Positions 23,964 to 30,179 of a DNA stretch of 30,179 nucleotides are shown here, in pieces. The position numbers and the translations under genes were made by a program. The first letter of the stretch is position 1, and every line of letters starts with the position of its first letter. The notes beneath the pieces are model-generated. The model had not been told where the DNA came from and ran no database searches. It saw only the letters and a list, made by a program, of their open reading frames with translations. Origin of the DNA: Methylotenera_A sp040387515 (GTDB lineage: Bacteria > Pseudomonadota > Gammaproteobacteria > Burkholderiales > Methylophilaceae); assembly GCA_040387515.1 (NCBI GenBank), contig JAZKDP010000027.1, positions 1 through 30,179 of the forward strand. Direction: 5' to 3'.

Positions 23964-24796
23964 GCTGCCACCGCTAATTGTTTGGCGGCGATATCGCGCG
24001 CAATTTGTAATTCTTGTACCAATTCATCCAATTCTGGCATTTGGTCATCACGCTCAATCATGGTCGATACTGCACCAAAACGCGATAAAGCGTAAGCATA
24101 TAAATCCCAAACTGGGTCAATCACGGGTGCGTCATGCGTATCGATAATGTAATCGCCATGATTATGGTGCCCAGCCAAATGAATCTGCTGTACACGTTTC
24201 TTCGGAACGCCATCAATGAATTTTTTAGCGTCAAATTGATGGTTAAAGCTGCTGACATAAATATTATTCACATCCAGCAACAGCAGGCAATCGGCTTTTT
24301 CGGCAATCAGTTGAATAAAGTCCCACTCTGTCATAGTGGAATCCACATAACTGGCGTAACTAGATACATTTTCCAACAAAATTTGGCGGCCTAAATAATC
24401 TTGCACGATGCCAACGCGTTCCGCCACATGGTTAGCGGTTTCTACGGTGTAAGGCAACGGCAGTAAATCATGCATATTTTGGCCATGCACGCCTGTCCAG
24501 CATAAATGATCCGAAATCCAAGCGGGTTGTATGCGGTCTGCCAGTTTGCGCAAATCACTCAGATAATCTTTATCGATAGCTGTCGCAGAACCAATAGAAA
24601 GCGATACGCCGTGCATCACGACGGGATAATTTTCGCGAATACGGTCTAGATAATGCAGTGGCTTACCGCCAGGAATCATGTAGTTTTCTGACAACGCCTC
24701 AAACCAATCGATATTCGGCTTGGACTCCAAAATATCGTTGTAATGTTCTGTGCGTAAACCTAAGCCAAAACCTAAAAATGGAAGATTATTAGACAT
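23960..24796 (-). CDS. bufB: BufB/HvfB-like DUF692 multinuclear iron oxidase (MNIO)
   Basis: 278 residues, a TIM-barrel enzyme of the DUF692 family (MbnB, BufB, HvfB), which uses two or three irons and O2 to modify cysteines of a precursor peptide. Conserved segments are GLGLRTEHYND, WFEALSENYM, VVMHGVSLSIG (His62), WISDHLCW (Asp96, His97), LLENVSSY (Glu142, Asn143), LLDVNNIYVSSFNH (Asp175, Asn178), QIHLAGH (His206) and MIERDD (Glu248), all expected metal-site positions. It is the middle gene of bufA-bufB-bufC. The 110-base gap to bufA contains a hairpin. Confidence 0.92.
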   Translation of the reverse strand: MSNNLPFLGFGLGLRTEHYNDILESKPNIDWFEALSENYMIPGGKPLHYLDRIRENYPVVMHGVSLSIGSATAIDKDYLSDLRKLADRIQPAWISDHLCWTGVHGQNMHDLLPLPYTVETANHVAERVGIVQDYLGRQILLENVSSYASYVDSTMTEWDFIQLIAEKADCLLLLDVNNIYVSSFNHQFDAKKFIDGVPKKRVQQIHLAGHHNHGDYIIDTHDAPVIDPVWDLYAYALSRFGAVSTMIERDDQMPELDELVQELQIARDIAAKQLAVAA

Positions 24797-24851
24797 TTGC
24801 GTGTTAAATATGGATTAACATCCTGTTTTCATTAGTATTACGAGTATTCAC

Positions 24852-24883
24852 TCTCATGCAATTTTGGGGCTAATTGCATGAGA
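24852..24883 (-). terminator. Hairpin between bufA and bufB (attenuator or processing site)
   Basis: A perfect 12-base-pair stem, TCTCATGCAATT (24852-24863) with AATTGCATGAGA (24872-24883), with an eight-base loop. It lies 24 bases after the bufA stop. No T tract follows on the minus strand, so it is unlikely to be a full terminator. It probably protects the bufA transcript or reduces read-through into bufBC. Confidence 0.6.
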
Positions 24884-24906
24884 ATGGAGTTACTCACATT
24901 TAACTC

Positions 24907-25254
24907 TTAAACTTCGTGACCGCCTTTAGAAGTACATTCAGCGCCAGTTAGCGCTAAGTGACCTTGACCAGCGCAAGCGTTTTGACCTTTACAAGCATTC
25001 GCGGCTGTTTTGCAAGAACCTTGACCTTTACAAGCATTTTTTGCCGTTTTACAGGCGTTGTGGCCTTTACAGTCATTACCGGCTGTTTTACATGCGCTAG
25101 TGCCTTTACATGAGTTTACGCCTACACAGGCAACTGTAGAACCACTACTAGCCGTGTTTGCGCCGCTGCCTGCACAGCCAGCCAAGATAAGTGCTGCTGC
25201 GCCAACTGCTAAAAGCGCACCTTTACTCATTTTTGATGATGTTTGAATCGACAT
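24907..25254 (-). CDS. bufA: BufA-type bufferin precursor, Cys-rich 13-residue repeats
   Basis: 115 residues with 11 cysteines. The leader has a positively charged start and hydrophobic core, ending LILAGC (Cys27), a lipobox-like site. After a Ser/Gly linker, cysteines at 49, 55, 62, 68, 75, 81, 88 and 94 are spaced alternately 6 and 7, from a 13-residue unit CKGxxACKTAxNA. Cys43 and Cys107 flank the array. In bufferins the DUF692 enzyme converts core Cys to heterocycles that bind copper, and the peptide is then exported to the periplasm. AGGAAGGA precedes the start. Its place ahead of bufB and bufC supports the call; subfamily BufA2 is likely but not proven. Confidence 0.85.
   Translation of the reverse strand: MSIQTSSKMSKGALLAVGAAALILAGCAGSGANTASSGSTVACVGVNSCKGTSACKTAGNDCKGHNACKTAKNACKGQGSCKTAANACKGQNACAGQGHLALTGAECTSKGGHEV
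24955..25110 (-). repeat. 39-base tandem repeat encoding the bufferin Cys units
   Basis: Four 39-base units inside bufA at 25110-25072, 25071-25033, 25032-24994 and 24993-24955. They encode residues 49-61, 62-74, 75-87 and 88-100; the last is degenerate in its second half. Each begins with TGTAAAGG or its variant TGTAAAGGT/C. The repeats could allow copy-number change by slippage or recombination. Confidence 0.8.
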
Positions 25255-25599
25255 GGTAATTCCTTCCTAAATGTTATGAAAAATCTACCATCGTCAGATA
25301 CTAAGGTAGAGGTCTTTATATACGTGAGGCAAGACAAAATAGATTCATCACGCACTACGCAACATTTAGTCGGGATAATTTTAATAAACTTACATTTAAT
25401 TAAATAAATTTAGAAAATATACGAACTAAACCCATTGTTAGTTTTGAAGTAAATTGGTCACTAATTGATTTTTTGAAATGGCTGCTTTGGGCCGCTTAAT
25501 ATCTTTACTGAATTGTAATAGTTCGGCTAAAAGCGGACATTTTTATCGCAGAGTAGAAGTTATAAGCGCCAGTTTAGATTAGTCTGTTACGAGAAATTC
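25255..25599. promoter_or_regulatory. Region upstream of bufA
   Basis: 345 bases without a gene. It contains the bufA Shine-Dalgarno (complement of TCCTTCCT, 25261-25268) and a six-base-pair dyad, TCTACC (25284-25289) with GGTAGA (25305-25310), in the likely 5' leader. The promoter for the leftward buf operon should lie here; I see no unambiguous -35/-10. Confidence 0.4.
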
Positions 25600-25942
25600 A
25601 TGAAAATCAGACGGTTTAAAAGTGAGGATGAAATTACGTTATTTCGCATCTTTATTCCCTGCGGTGCAGGTAATCGCATCACGCGACTACACACGGGAGC
25701 AAATAGAGGCAAAGGAGCCAGCTGACATTCAACCCAACGGTTATATCGACTATTTCTTTGTATCAAGAACCCATCCGCGACAGAGAATTGGAACACTGCT
25801 AATGAACCATATTCATGAAGAAGCCAAGCTACTTGGTATTGGAAAGCTTACGTCGAATGAGAGCAAAACCGCTGAACTCTTCTTTGTACTCCACGGCTCT
25901 CATGTGGCGGAACGAGAATCTCCTATCCATCGACGATTATAA
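25600..25942 (+). pseudogene. Decayed GNAT acetyltransferase gene
   Basis: The ATG at 25600 starts MKIRRFKSEDEITLFRIF, a typical GNAT N-terminus, but that frame ends soon after. The family continuation PAVQVIASRDYTREQIEA is in the next frame, so one net base change has shifted it. In that frame EPADI is joined directly to QPNGYIDYFFVS, whereas intact relatives have roughly 30 residues (the PFVA...GYAD strand pair) between these blocks, so an internal deletion is likely. The acetyl-CoA loop RTHPRQRIGTLLM remains. The C-terminus also seems out of frame (ENLLSI lies in another frame). Non-functional. Confidence 0.65.
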
Positions 25943-25978
25943 TTAACTATAATGATTATTAATTAAGATTAATGCTGA

Positions 25979-26467
25979 CCCAATTTCTTTAACTTAGCAA
26001 TAGACAGTAAACTACGTGGTTGTAATTTAGTTAAGCTTAAATTTAATGACATCACGCATGGAGACTGGGTTTCTGCAAGTGCGATCGTCATACAGTCAAA
26101 GACTCATAATCTTGTTCAATTTGAAATTACAGAGCAAACTCGTCATTCAGTAGCGCAATGGGCTAACTATCAACATCTGAGTGTTAATAGTTTTTTATTC
26201 CCTAGCCGTACTCATAATTCACCCCACTTGTCGACTAGACAATATGCACGCATTGTCAATCATTGGGAAGAGCAGATTGCTTTAGATTCGAGTACTTATG
26301 GTACTGATACAATGCCCAGAACCAAAGCGTGTTTAATTTACAAGCAGACAAAGAATCTAGGAGCTATCCAACTATTGCTTGGCCACGCAAAGCTTGAAAG
26401 TACCGTGCGTTACTTAGGTATAAAAGTAGATGATGTATTAGAAATGGCAGTACAAACTGAAGTGTGA
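25979..26467 (+). pseudogene. Decayed tyrosine recombinase/integrase, C-terminal part
   Basis: An open frame without a start codon, reading FNLAIDSKLRGCNLVKLK at its left end and LSTRQYARIVNHWEEQ in the middle, then LIYKQTKNLGAIQLLLGHAKLESTVRYLG. These are the box I and box II regions of a small tyrosine recombinase. The box I Arg (KLRGC), the late His (LLGH) and the Tyr (RYLG) are kept. In the HxxR box, where relatives read HTMRRTK, this sequence reads DTMPRTK, so catalytic His and Arg are both lost. With the missing N-terminus this is a dead gene. Confidence 0.7.
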
Positions 26468-26793
26468 TTGAGTTAAGTTAGGACTTAATATATATTTCGA
26501 CCTAATTAAATCTGGTATTTAGTCGACCCTAAGGAGATCCCTGGAGACTCTTTGAAAATGGTGTCGTCGCGACCTACCACAATGTCCGCCTCACATGATC
26601 AGTCGCAATCGAGCTACTAGGGACGGAGCCCTATCCTTTTCATAAAACCATTTGTTCAGTCTCTTAACATCTGAACGACTGTCGGAGATGTGAGTTTCAC
26701 CAAAAGGAGCCCAGAGAAGATTAAGCGGTGCGATGTTTCGCCATAAAACCCCGACGGGCAAATGTAGATTACTCGTTCAGGCTATGATGTGGC
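26468..26793. other. Intergenic region, no gene recognised
   Basis: About 325 bases of more mixed composition than the AT-rich core regions. A small hairpin, TTAAGT-TAGG-ACTTAA (26473-26488), follows the integrase remnant. Short frames on both strands show no recognisable protein; this may be eroded mobile-element DNA. Confidence 0.4.
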
Positions 26794-27330
26794 TCACACA
26801 CTCATCGCACGCATCCTGTCAATTTTCTCGATAACCGCCTGATAGAGATCATGGTCGGAATCTGGGTTATTGCGGTCCGGATGGTGGGCACTACGGATTT
26901 TTTTCAATTTAGTCACATCGTCTGGCAGGTCATGTACTTTGGTCACTCGGTCACCGTTTTTGACCATCGCTCGTTGAAGTTCAGCCTCTGCCTCATCGCG
27001 TGTATCATATAACTTCTTGCTGCCAAGACGCCAACTATTCTGATTTTTGCGTGGGGATAGCTTTTCCTTACCATCAAACCAGATCCATTTGCCAGTATCG
27101 GGATCCTGTTCAAAATGAATGGTGGTGATGGCGTAGGTGTGAACGGGCGGCTCGATTTCCTTATCGAATAGATTAATGATCTTGCCAACGGTTCCCACCG
27201 TTACAAGGTAATATGCGCCTGCCTCATGCGGGCAGAACGTGCTACTGTGCGTTGGTTCAGGCTTGCTGTCGTTATTTAATGAATTCATTTCAGCCATGCG
27301 GCTAAGTGCTCTGCGTTGTGCGTTGGTCAC
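26794..27330 (-). CDS. Uncharacterised protein with C-terminal J-domain-like HPD motif
   Basis: 178 residues from a GTG start at 27330-27328, chosen because AAGGAG lies about nine bases upstream. The first 30 residues are polar. The middle (38-120) is probably mixed alpha/beta: YLVTVGTVGKIINLF, WIWFDGKEKL, and RLGSKKLYDTRDEAEAELQRAM, the last being a strand-helix unit seen in small adaptor domains. The C-terminus (138-176) reads VTKLKKIRSAHHPDRNNPDSDHDLYQAVIEKIDRM, helix-HPD-helix as in DnaJ J-domains (His150-Pro151-Asp152), but without the first J helix. It may contact a DnaK-type chaperone. I do not recognise the family. The context of decayed mobile genes suggests transfer. Confidence 0.65.
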   Translation of the reverse strand: MTNAQRRALSRMAEMNSLNNDSKPEPTHSSTFCPHEAGAYYLVTVGTVGKIINLFDKEIEPPVHTYAITTIHFEQDPDTGKWIWFDGKEKLSPRKNQNSWRLGSKKLYDTRDEAEAELQRAMVKNGDRVTKVHDLPDDVTKLKKIRSAHHPDRNNPDSDHDLYQAVIEKIDRMRAMSV

Positions 27331-27494
27331 TGGTATTGCTCCTTAAATTAGTTAAGCCCCGCTGGAGTCACCCCTTCGCTGAAGGGATTACCTGCTGGAC
27401 TCCTGGACTGCTAAAACAGCTTCGAAGCGGTTAAGTCTTGCGTCCGAGTCGTTCTTGAACTCATCGTCGCTGGCGGCTAGGGATTGATCCGCCC

Positions 27495-27520
27495 AAAAAA
27501 AAGCCACCTCAAAGGATGGC
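27495..27520 (-). terminator. Rho-independent terminator on the minus strand
   Basis: Read on the minus strand: GCCATCC, loop TTTGA, GGTGGC (one bulged base), then eight T. Plus-strand stem arms are 27503-27508 and 27514-27520, with the A tract at 27495-27502. It lies just downstream of the tRNA-like sequence, so that sequence was or is a transcribed unit. Confidence 0.75.
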
Positions 27521-27538
27521 CTGATTGCTTGCTATTTC

Positions 27539-27612
27539 TGGCTCGCCGAGTAGGCTTCGAATCTACGACCTGCTAAATTAACGGTCGTTTTCCTAACCGC
27601 ACTACTGGTGCA
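27539..27612 (-). pseudogene. tRNA-Asn-like remnant (3' half)
   Basis: On the minus strand the 3' part reads CCGTTAATT (a GTT anticodon setting), AGGTCG (variable loop), GTAGATTCGAAGCCTAC (T arm with TTCGAA loop, four of five pairs), then GGCGAGCCA, ending in encoded CCA. The 5' half does not pair: the acceptor and anticodon stems are broken. It therefore looks like a tRNA 3' end left by integration of an element, or a degenerate tRNA gene. The terminator at 27495-27520 follows. Flanking ATTTCTG/CAGAAAT is complementary and could close a longer RNA stem. Confidence 0.4.
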
Positions 27613-27636
27613 GAAATCAATTAAATATATTGCATA

Positions 27637-27642
27637 ATTATA
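27637..27642 (-). promoter_or_regulatory. Candidate -10 element of the tRNA-like unit
   Basis: A perfect TATAAT on the minus strand about 25 bases upstream of the tRNA-like sequence. No good TTGACA-like -35 is found at 16-18 bases, so this is only suggestive. Confidence 0.3.
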
Positions 27643-28034
27643 CTGTAGCAAATGTAAATATGCTGCATATTGCCGAGACTATTGCAGTAAATTAAAAAAT
27701 AAAAGTACCCGAGTCAATTTCATTTCAGCTTTGTTACTATCTTCAAAAAGATTCGACTCCGTTGCTTTGGTTAAGTTTGTAATGCGTGCCCTAAGGTATC
27801 CAAATGGAAATATGTCAACGACAACATCTCGGCTTGAATTCAAGGTCGACATTTTTCGGTGAATCACTGTAACTGAGAATTATCTTTGTGGATTATCCGC
27901 CGAACATCTTTATTTGGCGAATGACTCTTAAGAGCCGCTTAATGTCTTTTACTAAGTTGGCATTGTTTCGACCCCAAGTGGTCACTCATATAACCACTCC
28001 ACATAATCATTTCCATTCAAGTGATTGACAAAAA

Positions 28035-28058
28035 ATTCACATCAAAAATGATGTGAAT
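28035..28058. terminator. Ten-base-pair hairpin, minus-strand terminator-like
   Basis: ATTCACATCA (28035-28044), loop AAAA, TGATGTGAAT (28049-28058). On the minus strand it is followed by six T in total (28030-28035 are A), the form of a Rho-independent terminator, yet no leftward gene ends here. It may insulate the autotransporter gene. Confidence 0.5.
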
Positions 28059-28224
28059 AAAAACAACTCTATAACGAATCAGTTTTTTCTATCTTGGTTA
28101 ATAAATAGTTAATGTTCAACGCGTCATAAATCAACTGTAAATTAATATTAAATACTTTTAGCAAACCGCTTTATAAGATAAAGTACTAAGAGGCTTAGTT
28201 TAAATAACAATAACGGGAGCAAGC

Positions 28225-30179
28225 ATGAGTCGGTCGTACAAAAGTGTATGGAATACGGCGCTGGGCGCATGGGTGGCAGTGTCGGAAATTACACGTGCGG
28301 CTGGTAAGAGCGGCAGTCTCAAGCTTGCGGTGTGCGCAGTACCGCTAATAATGGGTGTTGCGATATTGACTGCAAGCCCAGCAATAGCAAGCGACGTATA
28401 TTACTTAGGGGGCAACGTTACTTGGGCACAGTTCCCGGGTAGCGCTTGGTCTAATAACTCAGTACCTAACGCTACCGATCGTGCAATATTCGATTTGGCA
28501 GGAATGACTTCTATTTCGGGCACCCGTAATGTTGGCCAATTGGCCTTTCTTGCACCTTATACTGGTTCTGGATTTGTGGTATTTGGTCCTGCGAACGGCA
28601 ATCTTGAAGGCACGCTAACAATCCATGGGTTAGAAGGAGTCGGAGTAGATAGTCAGGTTAACCAGCAGATAGTCCTTGGTCATAAAGTCAGACTAAACGG
28701 TAATCAGGAATGGCGAATCAATAGCGCAACAGGCAGCATCCGGCAATTGAGTGTCGCAACAAGTGCCAATCTGAACCTTGGCAATTTCATACTGACTCTC
28801 AATGCTGTAAACGCAGCAAACTTTTTTCAGCTTGATAATCCAATTACTGGGACCGGTGGGCTTGTTGCAATGGGTTTAGGTACAGTGCGGCTTACCGACA
28901 TCAATACTTACACAGGTGGAACTGCTATTAATGGAGGCAATATTGAAATAGCAGCTGACAATAATTTAGGTGCAGCAAATGGCGTGTTGAGCTTTGATGG
29001 TGGTACGTTACATACCACTGCCAATATCACTATGAACCGTGCCACCACACTTAATGCAGGTGGTGGCACGTTTGATACAAATGCTGGGACCACATTAATC
29101 CAAAATGGTGTTTTTAGCGGAACAGGCGGCCTGATTAAAACAGATGCTGGCATATTGGAGTTAACTGGAACTAACACCTACACTGGTGCGACGAGCATAG
29201 ACGCTGGTACGCTTAATTTAACTGGCTCGGGAAACATAGCCGAATCAAGCAAGGTCGTAGTGAATGGGATTTTCAATATCTCTGGCATTGCTCCAGTCGA
29301 CACATCAATTAAATCTCTATCCGGCAATAGTAACGGGATTGTTACTTTGGGATCGAAAACTCTGACCATAACGAATGCTAACGATACATTCGCTGGTTCT
29401 ATTCTGGGTACTGGTGGTTTAACGCTTAGCGGGGGTAATCAGAACCTTACAGGTAATAATAGCGGTTTTACGGGCACTACCAACGTTAACGCTGGCACGC
29501 TTTCCGTCAACGGCATCCTAGGCGGCACCATGCAAGTAAATGGCGGACGTCTGCAGGGCATAGGACAAGTGGGTAACACCACCAACTTTGCAGGCGGCAC
29601 CATCGCCCCAGGCAACTCTATCGGCACACTGTTGATTGCAGGTAACTATACAGGTAGCGGTGGCGTATTGGAGATGGAAGGCGTATTAGCTGGCACGGGT
29701 TCACCAGCCGACCGACTGCTCATTACTGGCAATGCCACTGGCAATACAATAGTAAATGTCATCAATACTGGCGGTTCTGGTGCATTAACTGGTGCAGGTA
29801 ATACCGATGGCATTTCCATTATTCAGGTAGGTGGTACCAGCACAGCAAGCACATTCCAACTGGCAGGCGGCTATGCCGCAGCTGGTCCATACCAATACAA
29901 ATTAACAGCATTCGACCCTGCTACTTCTGCAGCAACTGAGGTTGACCCTTTACTGGCAGCCCCAATCTGGGATTACCGCTTACAGTCACTAGTTGATAGT
30001 AGCGGGAAACCCGTTGCGGTACCGCAGATTGTGGGCTATCAAGCCATGCCTACTGGCGCAGTGCGTTACGGCTCATCTCTGCTAGATTCTTTGCATAAAA
30101 GGTTGGGAGAGATTCGTGAAACGTCAACACTGCAAAACCAAATCGGCAGTACAGAACAACGTAGCAAAGAAGTGTTCTT
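28225..30179 (+). CDS. Classical (type Va) autotransporter with extended signal peptide, partial at right edge
   Basis: Open from ATG 28225 (GGGAG at 28215-28219) to the window end: 651 codons with no stop. The first 30 residues, with SYKSVWNTALGAWVAVSE, are an extended signal peptide region (ESPR), followed by a hydrophobic core and cleavage near SPAIA (51-55). The passenger contains autotransporter-associated beta-strand repeats such as GTGGLIKTDAGILELTGTNT and GTGGLTLSGGNQNLTGNNSG. A pertactin-like end follows: GGTIAPGNSIGTLLIAGNYT, VLEMEG, and SPADRLLITGNA. The beta-barrel translocator probably starts near RYGSSLLDSLHKRLGEIRE and continues past the edge. The substrate or adhesion target is unknown. 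Confidence 0.92.
   Translation, partial: MSRSYKSVWNTALGAWVAVSEITRAAGKSGSLKLAVCAVPLIMGVAILTASPAIASDVYYLGGNVTWAQFPGSAWSNNSVPNATDRAIFDLAGMTSISGTRNVGQLAFLAPYTGSGFVVFGPANGNLEGTLTIHGLEGVGVDSQVNQQIVLGHKVRLNGNQEWRINSATGSIRQLSVATSANLNLGNFILTLNAVNAANFFQLDNPITGTGGLVAMGLGTVRLTDINTYTGGTAINGGNIEIAADNNLGAANGVLSFDGGTLHTTANITMNRATTLNAGGGTFDTNAGTTLIQNGVFSGTGGLIKTDAGILELTGTNTYTGATSIDAGTLNLTGSGNIAESSKVVVNGIFNISGIAPVDTSIKSLSGNSNGIVTLGSKTLTITNANDTFAGSILGTGGLTLSGGNQNLTGNNSGFTGTTNVNAGTLSVNGILGGTMQVNGGRLQGIGQVGNTTNFAGGTIAPGNSIGTLLIAGNYTGSGGVLEMEGVLAGTGSPADRLLITGNATGNTIVNVINTGGSGALTGAGNTDGISIIQVGGTSTASTFQLAGGYAAAGPYQYKLTAFDPATSAATEVDPLLAAPIWDYRLQSLVDSSGKPVAVPQIVGYQAMPTGAVRYGSSLLDSLHKRLGEIRETSTLQNQIGSTEQRSKEVF

Larger units (their letters stand above)
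27331..28224. other. Long non-coding stretch with tRNA-like remnant and hairpins
   Basis: Nearly 900 bases without a convincing gene. It contains a terminator (27495-27520, minus), a tRNA-Asn-like remnant (27539-27612, minus), a TATAAT on the minus strand (27637-27642), a hairpin (28035-28058), and the ribosome-binding site for the autotransporter (GGGAG 28215-28219). A 62-codon minus-strand frame at 27679-27867 has a GTG start, no ribosome-binding site and no recognised motif. Confidence 0.5.

Noticed and set aside
24955..25110. CRISPR-like array
   Set aside because: The 39-base repeats are contiguous, in frame and encode the Cys units of BufA; there are no spacers.
27679..27867. 62-codon minus-strand frame in the non-coding stretch
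   Set aside because: GTG start without a ribosome-binding site and no recognisable motif; too short to support.
28908..29627. Three minus-strand open frames in the right end
   Set aside because: They lie opposite the autotransporter gene, are Pro/Val-rich reverse images of its Gly/Thr repeats, and have no start support.

Overview
The window looks like chromosomal DNA of a low-GC Gram-negative proteobacterium. An outer membrane is implied by two autotransporters, a FadL porin and several lipoproteins. The gene set (rpf signalling genes, NADP-type gdhA, YihY, PepSY/two-component pairs, a MNIO/DUF692 peptide cluster) fits a betaproteobacterium such as the Methylophilaceae. That placement is inference from family resemblance, not a database match.

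Layout. Positions 1-4356 hold the start of an exported protein (minus strand), proline iminopeptidase, a YihY/BrkB membrane protein fused to a cyclic-nucleotide-binding-like domain, and a TPR protein ending in a 2-oxoglutarate/Fe(II) oxygenase-like domain. Positions 4628-10846 form a diffusible signal factor (DSF) module: rpfG (REC-HD-GYP), a lone receiver protein, rpfC (hybrid kinase with Hpt), convergent rpfF (DSF synthase), and a FadL-type porin divergent from rpfF. Positions 10967-15236 are all minus strand: a PepSY-PepSY-response regulator-histidine kinase operon and a CHASE-GGDEF diguanylate cyclase. Positions 15687-19094 encode a trimeric autotransporter adhesin and a TpgA-like lipoprotein, preceded by a good sigma-54 promoter candidate. 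A small repeat lipoprotein and gdhA follow, to 21140.

Positions 21400-28200 are patchier. They hold an SRPBCC protein with a frameshifted DUF3955 gene, a DoxX protein, and a bufferin/HvfABC-type metallophore cluster with a Cys-repeat precursor, MNIO enzyme and partner protein. Then come a decayed GNAT gene, a decayed tyrosine recombinase, a protein with a C-terminal J-like HPD motif, and a tRNA-Asn-like remnant with its own terminator. From 28225 a classical autotransporter with an extended signal peptide runs off the right edge.

How the parts may work together: RpfF makes a fatty-acid signal, RpfC senses it, and RpfG degrades c-di-GMP while the CHASE-GGDEF protein makes it. The two adhesins are natural downstream targets of such a circuit, so the first two thirds read as a cell-density/adhesion neighbourhood. 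The bufferin cluster is a separate envelope metal-handling module. The 25.6-28.2 kb stretch looks like the eroded remains of an integrated element.
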